Shown one piece after another: positions 33,888 through 46,324 of a DNA stretch of 64,000 bases (positions within the stretch are counted from its first letter, which is position 1; every line of letters begins with the position of its first letter). The position numbers were made by a program, and so were the translations under genes. The DNA comes from Symsagittifera roscoffensis (taxonomy: Eukaryota > Xenacoelomorpha > Acoela > Convolutidae). The stretch is from assembly GCF_963678635.1 (NCBI RefSeq), contig NC_087067.1, positions 14,275,018 to 14,339,017 of the forward strand, read 5' to 3'. A model generated the notes under the pieces. The model was not told the DNA's origin, did not search any database, and saw nothing but the letters and a program-made list of their open reading frames with translations.

Positions 33888-35646
33888 TTGACCAATAAAA
33901 CAAATGTATCAAGACCACAAACAAATGATTCAAAACACAAAATTCCCTCATCAAAACTAGAAATTGACAATATTTTTCTCCCCCCAACAGATAAAATTAC
34001 ACTTGAGTTTTTAACACAATATAAAAAACTCGACCCAGTAATTAGACAACTAAAATCATGGCACAAATACAAAACTAAGCCCGTAAAAGCAGATACAACA
34101 ATTTTAGGAAATAAAACACTCCTCCGATATTTCCGAAAATCTAATAACACAACAATTAATGAAAATACAGATCTTTTAGAATATCAATTAAATGATTCTA
34201 AAGTTCCCTGTCTTCCTTTAAGTATGATATTAATAGCTTTTAACATCTCCCATGCACAAAATACAAAAGGACACTCCGGATCAGAAAAAAACATACTCGA
34301 ACTTAACACAAAATTTTTATTTCCCAAATGCACCAATTTGGATAAAAGTATTATGTAATTCATTCGATACAAAAGGACCAATTTTACCATCCTCTGAAGG
34401 AAATTCCTACATTATGGTCATTGTTGATGCATACACACATTATGTAGCACTCAACCCAGTACCACATTGTAATGCTTACGATGCTTACACAACACTTTAC
34501 GAACATTGGATAGCTAAATCCGGATTACCCGAAATCATAGTTACAGACAACGGTACAGAATTCATAAATAATGAAATCATCACACTATGCCACTTATATA
34601 ACATCAAACATAAACCACGAACATCTCATGCACCTTGGACAAACGGTTTAGTTGAAGGTATGAACCGTTCATTACAAGAATATCTCAGATGTATCATAAT
34701 TGGAAATGATACAAGATACACAGAATGGTCAGCAGTTGTAAAATTATTTCCCTTAGCATATAATTCACAAATCACGACAACTTTAGGAATGTCACCATAC
34801 GAAATGGTTTTTAATCAAAAGCCACGAAAACCAATTATGTTTACAGCAAATGCCCATAAAAATGCACAAGGTTATTGCCAACCAAATAAAGATTCAATTT
34901 GTTATAACCTACCTTTACACACGCACGATGAAGATCATTTTCATCACCCACAAATTCTTAAATTAGCCTCCAGCACACACACCGAATGGATTTTAAATAG
35001 AGATAAAATACACAATGAAATTTACCAAAAAGTAACAAAGAAATTGTTACAAAGTCAAAATTTTAACGACCAAATTAATTCACGCTTAACATCAGCCACA
35101 GATTTAAAAATTGGAACATTTGTCTTAATACCTAACTTTAATACGCGAAAAGGAATCTCTAAAAAATTACAACCCCTTCGAAAAGGACCATACCAAATAA
35201 TTGCCAAACCCACTGACGTAACGTATAAACTCACAGATTCAAATAAAAAATAAATTGTTCAATATCGTAACAATCTATTGCCCTACTACCCAAAAGAATA
35301 CGCACTACGCGAATTAGCTCAATTATATTCTTTCACAGGTTTAAAAATTATTCAAAATCATCCACACACAGAAAAAGAAATAGACGAACAAGACAACGCT
35401 CATCATGAAAATCAAAATCAAAAACAAACCAAAGCTCAAAACAATCAAAAACTGCCAGACCCAAAAAAACCTCAAAAAGAAAGAAAAAACAGGAAAATGA
35501 TAGAAAAAATTTCACCACAAGAACAAATAGAAAAATCAGAACATAGAGAATCATCGCGACTTAGAAATCAACCCTGTAAAAATTACAAAACATTCATTCC
35601 ACAATCTAAAATAATAAAGAAAGTTGAATTTCAAAAACAACTTTGA
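33888..35646 (+). pseudogene. Integrase with intact D,D(35)E core, and pol C terminus
   Basis: The N-terminal zinc-finger His pair is at ~34,247-34,275 (frame of 33888-34358); a frame change and a small deletion near 34,330-34,360 remove the Cys pair. The catalytic core runs in one frame from ~34,340: Asp 34426 (VDAYTHY), Asp 34546 (VTDNGTEF) and Glu 34654 (NGLVEGMNR), with 35 residues between the last two, the expected D,D(35)E spacing. A GPY/F-type module (KGPYQII, ~35,186) follows, then TAA at 35251 and an in-frame Lys/Gln/Glu-rich tail to 35646. The protein inserts the DNA copy into the genome. The core is the best preserved part of this element. The reading frame is interrupted, so it is marked pseudogene. 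Confidence 0.9.
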
Positions 35647-36241
35647 TTTTAAAAATTAATAATTTTTGCACCTCTGGATCAATTTGAAGTTTCATTTTTC
35701 AAGATAACATGCTGACAAATACGCAACAATTTTAGTTCAGATTCAGCCAATAGGATTCACTCAAATCCGTCACCTTCTATATCTCTAACACCAACCTATT
35801 AGCCGATAGATATTAAACTCCAGGCATATCTATAACTATAACTTTACAACCTCCAGGTCAAAAATAAGCAACTCGCTAAAATTTTACAACTAAAATAAAT
35901 ACCACCATAATATTACAACCCTCCCCTATCTAATAACGCAAAGATCAACAATATTTTCCCAACTCAGACCTCAAAACCCTCCAACCAAAAATAGCGAAAT
36001 AGCCTAAAGTAAAAAAGGACCATTATCATTTGGCCTAATGTACAATTATTTCAAAAATACCCCAGATTCCGCGACAAATGAAAATAAAGCAAAGAGTACC
36101 TCCCAAACACCATCAAATTAACCCCCAACAATTTTTCACAAAACTCAACCCACTTGTCAAAAAACCAATAAATAACCCGACCACACTTAAATCTCGCCCC
36201 AAACAACAAAAAAAATATTCGACGAAGAAATCATTTCTTAA

Positions 36242-36481
36242 TTGCTCTTCTCTCAATCAGTCAATATCTTAAAAAATACAATCTTAAATCGTTTCATAAA
36301 ATTTTTCAAACTTTTCAAACTTTTAGTCATATTTTTAAACGATACTTTTGAAGCTTTTATAATCATTTTAATAACCTTTTGCAATAATTTTTTAATTTTC
36401 TACTACCTATTTGAAATATATCTCCAACTTTTTCAAATCATTGACCTCATTCACAGGTACGATAATTCAAAGTCTATTTAA
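36242..36481 (+). CDS. Small hydrophobic ORF between pol and env
   Basis: 79 codons, extremely hydrophobic from about residue 20 to 65 (Phe, Leu, Ile rich, e.g. LVIFLNDTFEAFIIILITF). It ends in TAA directly followed, with no gap, by the ATG of the next ORF (36482). A short basic Lys/Pro-rich open stretch (36078-36272) overlaps its start in another frame. No homologue is recognised and copy 2 does not reach this region, so conservation cannot be tested here. It could be a small membrane protein or a chance product of AT-rich DNA. Confidence 0.35.
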   Translation: MLFSQSVNILKNTILNRFIKFFKLFKLLVIFLNDTFEAFIIILITFCNNFLIFYYLFEIYLQLFQIIDLIHRYDNSKSI

Positions 36482-37797
36482 ATGATACGAACAATTTTTA
36501 GTAGAACAGATATTTTTATACTATTTGTAATTTTCATCACATTTTTATCATCCCTAATAATGGAAATGTGCAAATGTGTAAAAACGGCAATAGTCCCATT
36601 CGCCTTAGCAACAATCTTTTTAATTCTTTTCATCGAAGAATATTACAATAAACATAAATCTTCCCACTAGAAAAAATCAATCGGACACATTTCAAAAATT
36701 GCTAACCAACAATCACAAAATCAGTCTTCACCGACATCATCCCAAGAAAACCCAGCAATACCCACAACTACCAAAAACCCCCAAACATCCACACGAATTT
36801 CTTTTCAAGATAACCCATAAACTTTTGAAGAACAAAACGCTCGCTTATCCGAACCATTAGAACCAGTTCAGCGACAGGCACCACTAAGTGAACCAACATA
36901 TAATCTATACCCCGCATTACCACAAGACTTAAACAGAATAAGACACATTAGTCAAAATCAAAATTTAGTTGAAATAAATAGACAGATTATACATCCACGA
37001 AGAAATAGAAATTTTCAAACCCCTAGAGTTCATTTTGATATACCCCAGTCACCAAAACCAACATCTTCAGAAAATTCAAGTAGTACATTGCCAGAAACTC
37101 CCACACTCCTTTCACAACATAGCAACTCAAGTATACCCTCAGATTACTTAGTTTCAACACCAACATCTGAACAAATACGTGAAAATCCGTTTAACCCCCC
37201 CCCCCCAATCCCACCGCAGGACCACCATATTGGGCAACACACTCATATGCACAAGGTGAACCAAACATAGTAAATGAACCAATAGTTGTTTCTACGGATA
37301 CAACACCATCATCACTACCAGAAACATTATCACTACCGTCAACACCATCATTAAGTCAAATTTCACCGACGCTTTTCCCTTTAAATTATCCAAATAACCT
37401 CGACGCTAGATATCGAGAACAATCATCATCAAATATCCCTTTACGACTAGATTGGAACACATTCGTAGCACCTCCACCATTATTTGGACAACATCAATAA
37501 AGTAACCGACTCCACAGTTGGGCACTCAATAGACTACAATATAGACAAGATATCCACGAAGATATTCGTGAACACAATATTCAAACACTCCAACAAAATA
37601 GTCTCCAATTGAAATTCGAAATCACGATCAAACTTAATAATATTGTTCAACATCCTTACCCTTTTATCCAACAAATATAACAGCTCAATCGCTACCACCA
37701 CCATTTATAACAACTGAAGTATTATATAAATACGATAGATATACCAAAAACACAATTGGTTATATAACATTTTATAAACCATACTCAGGATTATCAT
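36482..37797 (+). pseudogene. Two-span membrane protein with long Pro/Ser/Thr-rich tail, between pol and env
   Basis: Frame starting at ATG 36482 has two hydrophobic spans (residues ~10-30 and ~36-53) separated by a short Cys/Lys loop. It then continues past single stops at 36668 and 36818 in the same frame as a long Pro/Ser/Thr/Gln-rich region. At a run of 12 C (37195-37206) the reading frame shifts and continues to a stop near 37,496, then resumes to ~37,797. The consistent composition across these breaks suggests one former gene of roughly 430 codons. I do not recognise it. Position between integrase and env, and the membrane-anchor-plus-disordered-tail layout, suggest an accessory membrane protein of the element. 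Confidence 0.5.
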
Positions 37798-37801
37798 ACA
37801 C

Positions 37802-39853
37802 ATGTATATTCTAAAATTATTAACATTTCAACACACTTTTTTTCTAATTATTTCCGACCAAAATACAAATCCTTCTCCTCGCACAGGACCCCAGGATTTA
37901 TTAGTAACACACTATGATTGTGCAGAAAACGAACAAAAAACACTACACAAATATGCAATAAATCAAGTATTGCAATGCGAAACAGAACCACAAGCTATAG
38001 AAACTACAAATGTAATCGCAACATTGTATTCAAAAGCCTGAGCAACAACAGTCACAGGATATAAAGTTACAGCAACATTTTCCGAAAAGAAAGTAAACTG
38101 TTCACGTGTTTCCAACGGAAATAAGAACCGACTTGATCACGAGTCATTTTTATCAAAGTAATATAGAACGACTTTTACATCTAAATCCCGATGATTGTAA
38201 AAACGAATTACTCAGACTGAACATCACAAGAAATAAAAACACAGACAGAAAAATAGTAAATTTCCTGGTCTTTGCCGATTCTGTACATCAAGCAGAACTT
38301 GAACGATATCAAGGACATATAAAATTAGACGAAAAATACCCATATAAAGGCGCACACGGAAGATTAACTTATGACATACACGATAAACACTGGATACCAC
38401 ACATTAGAAAAATGAGCCTTCAAATTGCAAAGCAGACACAAAAAATAAAGGATATCAAGAAATAATGTTTTTTGATTGGAAAATACAACTCGAAAAAGTA
38501 CAACTCACACGAGATTTATCTGATAACACAATGATCTATCAAGGAATTAGATTACCTTGCAAAAATGATCAAGGTTATTGTGAATCTACGACAAGGACCC
38601 AAGCAACAATCGTTTGGTTTCCCGAAGATACATGCACAACATTTCAAGTAGCAAAAATACACGCTCGAATGATAAAATTTCATGAAAAAAGTTTTAAAGA
38701 ATCGATTCCATACGAACAAGTAAACCCATCCCGAAAACAAAGTAATGATTTTAGAAATATCCATGATATAGAAAAAAAAATAGCTTGTTTTCAAACCTAT
38801 CAAGAAACAGAAATTGCATGTAAAAACAGAAATTCACTTTATAAGACACAATACTCTGAAATACTTGTCGAATATGAAAAAGGTTTCGACATGACCACTG
38901 GAAAAATAAAATTTAACCCTTATGCCACAAGTCATCCTATCAATGAAGGAACATCATACGTCCCAGTTAACTTTCTGAAAAGCACAGGTCAACCTGGTGG
39001 AAAACTAAAACCAAATGACAGTAAAAGCACACGTTTACAAGAATTATCACTAATGAATAGCACCTATTTTGGTAATATTCATTATGATATCCACTTAGAA
39101 AAGAAGCTAGACTACACAATTAGTAGAATTTTTCAATAATTGTCACTTTCTGAATTAGAAACACTTCATTAACTATGCGAATTGGAAAGAACACAAATCC
39201 TACAATCACTCGCACTAGCAGTACTGAAAACACCTTACGCAGGATACTGATTATCAGGAAACAAATCAAATTTTCTAGATTACGAAGGAAATATTTTATG
39301 GTTTTATACTTGGACTAAAAAAATATCACCATTATATGTTTTTGAAGACAAACGTCGTTATGAAAGAATCCCCATATTCTATAAAAATAAAGTACATTTT
39401 GTCGACACACTTTCAAGACGAACATATTTTTGGGATACCGCAGTCCCATGTGGATCAAAAAATAGCCACAATGTAGTACAATTAAATCGTGATGAAGATA
39501 AATACCATCTACTTAAACCATACCCTACATTAATGCAATCACTCAAAAAATTTTCACCCGAAAGCATCAGAGCTATTGCTCGTAATCCAAATATTGATTT
39601 ACAATCAATTGGAATATATTATAAATCTGATATTCAACATCACATTAGAACACAACAATTTCAGGAGTTATTGACACAACTGGACACGATACAACGACAA
39701 TCAATTGACCAAAATTTAAGAAAACTTGCCGAAACTGCAGGATTCGCAGACATTTATACACAAGATTATAGCGGATATTTTAAAGACATTAAAGACTACA
39801 TATATTTAAACGGTAAAAAATACAGACCACAAAGATATTTCACCTATAAATAG
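37802..39853 (+). pseudogene. Env-like glycoprotein ectodomain, broken
   Basis: This is the position of env, downstream of pol. The first piece (37802-38041) begins with a hydrophobic leader of ~18 residues that could be a signal peptide. The gene continues through frame changes and stops near 38,039, 38,100, 38,462, 39,137 and 39,250 to 39853. The pieces are Cys-bearing and hydrophilic, as expected of an outer domain. Spacing of early Cys and aromatic residues recalls the chuvirus-type glycoproteins captured by some invertebrate retroelements; that is a low-confidence impression, and class and function remain unproven. The membrane anchor is in another frame downstream. Breaks make it non-functional in this copy. 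Confidence 0.6.
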
Positions 39854-41900
39854 TTTCAGTTGTGTCACCTTAAAGAACGAAGTTCTAGCTTTTCTAGGAT
39901 GGCCCTATTACATCTTAGAAAAATTAACTATCTTATACGCCATGTTTAATTTTATAGGATTTCTTTTCTCACTGTTAAAAGGAATCTATAACACATGCGC
40001 TATACACACACAAGTAAACCGACAAGCAAGTGTAGCACATATACTATTTGCAGGATTTTTTGGAATATTTTCATCATCCATAAACAAAATACTTCTAGAC
40101 GCACAAATCAAAGAATATAATACAAAACTAGCCACAAGACCAAATACATATGACGAAGAACACAATAACGTAGATACAACACCTACAGCACCACAAGTTC
40201 CAGCCCTACCACAAAATCATCCCTTATACCTAGTTCCCAGAAATTTTCGAAATTTAGCAATCGCAAATAATCCAAATTTTCGACCACATTCAATACACAG
40301 CCCTATCCAACATATAACGACAAATCATTTACAAAATGATAGTACATACGAACAAATTATAGAACAACCCCACACCACCACCTTTCAATCTCAAAATAAT
40401 CATTTTTTACCACACGATGAGCCGACAAGTTGGATCCCTCCATCGCTCAAATTTCCATCCAGCCAACCTCCAAACTCAAATCCCAATAATCCCTTTTTTT
40501 GCTTTCCCACTACCCGATTTTCCGATTATTATTATATACCATCAAGCACGAATTCTGATACTAACTCAGATATTTCAGTTTTTCATTCTTTCTCACAATT
40601 TAATAACTCTAATGTAGAAACCCCCGACGAATTTGCAGACTCCGAACCATTTCCCTCTACCTATACCCAGACCAACTCCTCAGTTTTTTCAAAACCCCCT
40701 TTTCAACCAATCCCATCCAATCATCCACTCCCATCCGTATCCACTCCTTCTTATGCTTCCCAAGTGACCCCAACCTATTCTCCACTTCATTCCGACAGAT
40801 CATATAATAATTCCCCAGATACCCCCCAAGTTTCCCAGGAGCTTGATAATTTTATTACTTTACAACAGCAATTAATACACCCCAACACCCTCACAATACA
40901 TCAACTCTCATCCACAATATAATCCTCAAATCCACCTACACCCACACCATCCTCAGCTTACACTCCATCATTAGCACAATCATCCACATCCACCAAAACA
41001 CCTACTAGCACTCACCGAGCTTATCGCACTTTTAAACGAAACTTTCCAAATCACCCATTCCCAACCAAACCCGGAACAGCCCGCAAATATATCAATCACC
41101 CGGAACATACCAACACGAAAAAGTTTCTTGAAATCACCTTATACGTTATAAATCACCCGCAATATACGTTAAATACAACTAACAATACTAACGACACACG
41201 CAATTTAGTTGATGAGCACGTTTTAATGCCAACACTTCATTGGACAGCTTATTATAATTTTACTAACTCCCTTTGCCAACCATTAGCTACTACTCATGAC
41301 AGAATTGAAAAGAACAAAAACATGTTATATAGACTCACCACAACACTAACATCTCGACATTTTAGTTACGTTGGATATAGAAAATTATTAAAAACATTCA
41401 CTGCACCCCGAGCTAATGAATTTGCAATAGAATACTACGATCATATTATCATACGCCCTAATCAAGATCCATTTTTAGATGAAAACCGCTTCGCAAACCC
41501 GCAACTAACAGAAAAATTTTTCATCAAAACATTATACGTATTCACACTTAACATTTTTGAAAGAAAGCAGGATCACATTATTTCAGAATCACGAGTTGAT
41601 ATTCAAGCATACATGAGCTTCTATGATAAACTTGAGTTATGTTCACTAACCTTTCACTTCCTTTCACCACAGGAACGCAATTTGCACTGTTCCCACGATT
41701 TTATGCTACGCACTAAACAAACGCACACATATACATACTATCGTTTTATACAAAATCATTTTGATTTACACACCCCATCAAGAAAACTTCACCATCGTTT
41801 TCAGTTTCTTAACTCAAAATACACGTCACCATTCTTCCTTAATTTTACATATTGCATTAAAGATACTAACTTCCACGGCATCCTGAGCATCCACGTATGA
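39852..41900 (+). pseudogene. Env membrane anchor plus long Pro/Ser-rich frame with C-terminal domain
   Basis: One reading frame runs from about 39852 to TGA-ended 41900 with a single stop, TAA at 40920. It opens with two hydrophobic spans (~39,900-40,090) separated by a short polar loop, which fits the missing anchor of env in a shifted frame. Then come ~300 residues rich in Pro, Ser, Thr and Asn, and after the stop a ~320-residue part whose last 220 residues (from Met 41226) are not low complexity and look folded (aromatic, Cys and charged residues mixed). No family is recognised. If read from env, this is an enormous cytoplasmic tail; it could instead be a separate ORF starting at Met 39942. 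Confidence 0.55.
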
Positions 41901-43147
41901 GACAGCAGTACTAACCTTTTCAATATTTTCATTCATTCGCACAAGAATTCCATCCAAACTCGCACAGCTCGCCCAGGAAGAATTGTTTAATTATTGATTT
42001 TAAGTTTCAAGCTTTCACTATCAACAACTCTAACACACGATAACAAGTTTCAAACTTTCCTTTAACCCGGTTGGAAAGGAATTATACACTAAACCAAACT
42101 AACCAACGCAGCTTACTAAACACCACAAATCATAAAATAACAGCATGACTAAGAAAAGAAAACCAACGGTACCCAAACCGGACTAACCCAGTTTAAAACT
42201 GGATAATTTATTCTTTTGAAGACTATTATAAAAACTAAGAAAGAAATAAAAAACACAAAAAAGTAGCAAGACAAACCCATACCAAAAACAATTTGATTTT
42301 TGAAAAAAGGACACAACCAAAGTAACATAAGAAATTTTATCATAAACAGGACCTCTCAAAGAAACAGCATGCAGTCATACTCCCACTCCTGGCCTAACCC
42401 ACCAGAGAGGACGTCCTGAGCATGCTCTATAGCCGGCCTAAACCACCGCGCTACATCCACGCTTTGTGACCACACTTCTATTTTAATAAGATGTACTCAA
42501 GGGTGAGTAACTCTTCAAAATAACCGAACTAAAACAAAACGCTTTTGTGAAAACGACTATTTAAATTCATGATTTAAAACCCGAATTAACATAATTTTAT
42601 AAAATATAAATCATACTTTGCAGTATATAGATCATACACAACAACAAAGACGAACATCCAAAGGCTAGATGATCCCATCACACTCGAATAAAAGAATGGC
42701 TAAACACAACCGACATGCTGTCCACAATCACGACTCAAATGATTTAGAGTACGACTTGACTTCGCAGAAAAGGACTTCATTGAACTAGACCAATGACCAC
42801 CTCGATGTTCAAGTATACGTACAGATCCGAGTTAAAAGGCATCCCTTCCACAGACGATCTTCACGCCATTTCCAGACGAGGCTGCTCACAAAACAATTCT
42901 CTACTAATACAGAAAAACTTGACATAGCAAACCATTTTGAAATCGGATTGATTTCATTGGGGATCACAGTCGTTGTCGAATGACAAAGTAATTTTTTCCT
43001 GTCCCTAATTCCAGCGTCTTGGAACGTTCTTCTTCAAGAGGAACCGGATAAGAAAATGATGTTCGCCAAATACCAACGTTCATCATCCATCCTTCAAATT
43101 GCAGAGAAGAAAGATAGTTCTAAAAAACTCTGTAAACCCCGGATGGG
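41901..43147 (+). other. 3' untranslated part of copy 1
   Basis: About 1.25 kb between the last ORF and the 3' LTR with no supported coding sequence. The segment just before the LTR (ccccggatggg, ~43,137-43,147) is purine-rich only in part, so the polypurine tract is weak or mutated. Confidence 0.5.
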
Positions 43148-43557
43148 TGGAACCTGATCTAAACTACATTTTATTATTGGATAAATTAGATATTTTACCA
43201 CTGTAAAATATTTAATATTAACCAATCATAATCCATCCAACTAACAACCCACTTAATTGTAAGTGCTGAAATTACTTGTAATTTCAGCGCCAGAGAGATT
43301 TGAATTTAACTTAGAAATTAGTTACCTCTCCAAGAGAACTTCAGCGGTTGCAATAAGTCAGTACACTCTAGATCTATTGAGCCTAGCAGAGACTAGTTAA
43401 ACACCCTGAGACTAGTAGATATAAGAGTAAGATTAGGATCGGTATTAGAATAAGAAGTTGCACGAATCTATCCGGCTGAAAATAAGATAGCGTGACGAGC
43501 AGACGGTGTAACCTATCCGAAATTACTCTATGAGTTAACCACATCGGTCCTAACTCA
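43148..43557 (+). repeat. 3' LTR of copy 1
   Basis: 410 bp, collinear with the 5' LTR, differing at about 19 positions and no indel by eye. Followed directly by the target duplication ATAA. The hairpin found in the 5' LTR has one changed base here. Confidence 0.93.
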
Positions 43558-43561
43558 ATAA

Positions 43562-44043
43562 GAACCAAGGCGCAAGAAAATGAATTTAATGGAATCATCA
43601 TCAATCAAAAGAACACCTTATTTTTTTGGAGCAGTTAAAACAGAACGCAAGGCATTAAAAACGTACCACATCAATCAGCTCAATCAAAATTAGCTTTCAA
43701 TAAGTTCAAAAGAATCTTTACAAAAAGATGTTTTTAATACACTATTTAGTGCGTAGCCGTGTTGTTTTGTGGAGAGTCCTCCGCTATACAAGTAAAAACT
43801 GATACACCAAGAAGCTGGAACAAATCTATATCAAACCAAAAACTCAACATGATATGAGCAAAAGCCAGAAGACCCGAATGCTTCTGAAGGCCCTTGGTAG
43901 AAGAGAGGCTATCTGGATGGAATAGAGAGAAGATACCAAGAAAAAGTTGAGTTGCGCTCATACGAACTACGAGGTGAAGAAAAAATTAGAAGCTCCAATA
44001 AAAAGCCCATGTCTGCAATCGGAGAAAACACTAATAAGAACAA
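43562..44043. other. No gene seen
   Basis: Flanking DNA between the 3' target duplication and R1 copy 9. Short open stretches on both strands have no recognisable motif. Confidence 0.45.
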
Positions 44044-44545
44044 GACTGCTCGTATCAGGGCGGAGCCCTGAATGTTCCGACTGCCTTTTAAGGTTTTATG
44101 GAGCAGTAATAACATCAAAAACTAAATGTAATAAAATAAATAATTTTTTTTTCTAAAATTTGAAAATATTTATGAAAATCATCACCCCACACGCCAAATA
44201 AAGTACAAAAGGATAAATTTTGCTCCTTGTAACAAATCAATTATGGCAAATAAGCTTCTTTCAACCAATTTGGAACGATTTTAAGACGGATTCACTCTCC
44301 GCTTACGCGTTAATACGCGAAATATAGCGCGAGTTAATTGTCCCAAATTGGCCAAAATGGCAATCTTTAAACCCCCATAACTTTATAAAAAATGATCACA
44401 GGTAAAATATATTTTCAAATTTGGGCTCAGGACAACAATAGCTTTCGAATGATGACAAAAAATTCCGTCAAAAATGGCTAGTTAAAATTTCGAAATTTGT
44501 CTGAAGAAAAAAAAACCCACCCCGAGCACAAATATTCCGTTACTT
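44044..44545 (+). repeat. R1 repeat, copy 9
   Basis: Full-length plus-orientation copy from gactgctcgtatcagggcgg to gtcggaaca. The left hairpin has a compensating-type variant (cagggcggagccctg), the central palindrome is slightly shortened, and the right hairpin is intact. Confidence 0.9.
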
Positions 44546-44549
44546 TCGT

Positions 44550-46222
44550 ATCGAAAGTCGGAACAATAAGACGCATAAGTATGAATTTTGGTTTCGGAAC
44601 AGCAGCAAAAACTGATTTAGGCGAAAAAGAAAAGTTTCAACTTTATCGCAAAAATTTGATTTATGAATTGAAGTTGAAAAAAAGGCAAGTTTGTTTCTCC
44701 TTAGAATAAACTCACAATGAAATTCAGTACGGCTCACTAGTAGGCTCATTTGCTTATCGGTTTTCCCTATTTTAAATTTTTTCGTAAGGTGAATTATGCG
44801 AGTCAAACTTTTCTTGAATTAAAAATCAGATTATACATGGCTTACTTACATTACAAAGAGTGTGTAAAATGAGCTGCTATAAACGAGAGAATTAATTGTT
44901 CATTGATTACAACGGCTTCACTGAAGAACAAACCGAAACATAACGGAGCAATTAAATATCAAGACAACGAAAAGGCGGGTCTGATCCAGATAGTGAAGTT
45001 AATAGGCAATTTGAGAGACAACTAGGCAAACAAAGCAGCAGCAAGGCCCCCAAGCACAAGAAAATTAATATTCGAACTTTGAATCACTATTTATTACAGC
45101 TAGTTATTGCAGTTAGTCTTTTTTACGTTCTATTGTTTATCACCTAATTCGTTCTATTGCCCGCCAAAATCCCTTCAGTTTGTTCGCTTTGCTCGTTATT
45201 AAGTTCAGTCTAAGTCAGTTCTGTCTCCATGTCATTCACTTTAAACCATACTTGTTGAATGTAACAAAGATAACAAAAATAAAAAAAACATTTATAAAAA
45301 GGATATCCTGTTACTATGCAAGTAGCACAGAACTTTTTGTCTAAAGTCTCAAAAAATTTTACAAAATTTTTTTTTAGTAAGTTATTTTTGTCAAGTTTTT
45401 TTTGAAAGTTTTGTAAGTCTGCTCGCTCGCTTCGTTAGCTCATATTCAGAAAGTGTAAAGTCTGCTCGCTTGCTTCGTGTGCTCAAATTCAGAAAAAGTA
45501 AAGTCCAAAATTTCAACCAGGTTTTTCTCGAAGCTGGGAAATTTTTAGAGTCACAGCAGAAAATGCATATTATAATAAGTCACTAAACCAAGTCCAATGA
45601 TTGTTTTTGTGGTACCTGGTTTTGCTTGGACAACAAAAAAATAAAACAGACCCAAATACAGAGTTTTTCTAAGAGTTGACGGGCTATTGTTGTCCTGAAC
45701 TCAACCTTGAAACGATTTGACACCTGTGATTTTTTGTCAAGGGTTGAAATATTGAAAGATTCAAATATTGGTCTAAAAGAAAATCAGAGAAAACTTGGGA
45801 AAAACAGACACGCTGGTCTTCATCGTAGGACAGCGAAAAACACCACATAAAGTTTTTAACTTCTGAATTACGGTAATAACTGCCCACATAATGGGCAAAC
45901 TGCGCATAAAAAGTATAAAACACTTGTTGTTTGATTTGAACTCACATACAAACAACCATCCGATCCTTGTTAACAAAAAAAACCTAATTGGATCGATTCT
46001 GAATTGATTTGTGTGGATTCCATTTCAAAAAAGGATGAATCAAATAAGTAAGAAATCTTATTGGTTCAAACTAACCTCATAACAAAACTGGAGAATATTG
46101 ATTTGTAAGAGATTTTAAATTGTTTGTAAGAGATTTGAAATTGATTTAAAATTATTTAATTCAATTTTCACCTTTTTTTTCCATATCTCTTAAATCAAAT
46201 TATGATAAAAAGTTTTAAATTA
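44550..46222. other. No supported gene; short tandem repeat near 45,415-45,510
   Basis: AT-rich. A ~46-bp unit 'gtctgctcgct.gcttcgt..gctca.attcagaaa..gtaaa' is present twice in tandem at ~45,415-45,505. Near 45,310-45,340 is an inverted relative of the 'gtgctacttgca.agtaac' segment seen in the BEL/Pao duplication at 2490 and 3833. No gene is recognised. Confidence 0.45.
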
Positions 46223-46324
46223 TGCACGAATCTATCCGGCCGAAAATAAGATAGCGTGACGAGCAGACGGTGTACCCTATCTGAATTTACTCTATGAGTT
46301 TAACCACCTTGGTCATAACTCATC

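Larger units (their letters stand above)
29369..43557 (+). mobile_element. 14.2-kb env-bearing Ty3/gypsy-like LTR retroelement (copy 1)
   Basis: Two 410-bp LTRs (29369-29778, 43148-43557) start TGGAACC and end in TCA. They differ at about 19 positions by eye, without indels (~95% identity). ATAA flanks both sides (29365-29368, 43558-43561) as a 4-bp target duplication. Order: primer-binding site, leader ORFs, gag-like N-terminal part, internally deleted gag/protease/reverse transcriptase start, rest of pol, membrane-protein-like ORFs, env-like gene, and a long Pro/Ser/Thr-rich frame. Stops and frameshifts in most genes make this copy defective; the integrase core is intact. The size is very large for Ty3/gypsy even after the deletion. 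Copy 2 at 46223-52120 supplies the missing gag and protease. Confidence 0.93.

Noticed and set aside
46223-46322. LTR fragment considered as a second solo LTR
   Set aside because: It is only 100 bp and is followed directly by the primer-binding site and leader of the same family, so it is the truncated 5' end of copy 2.
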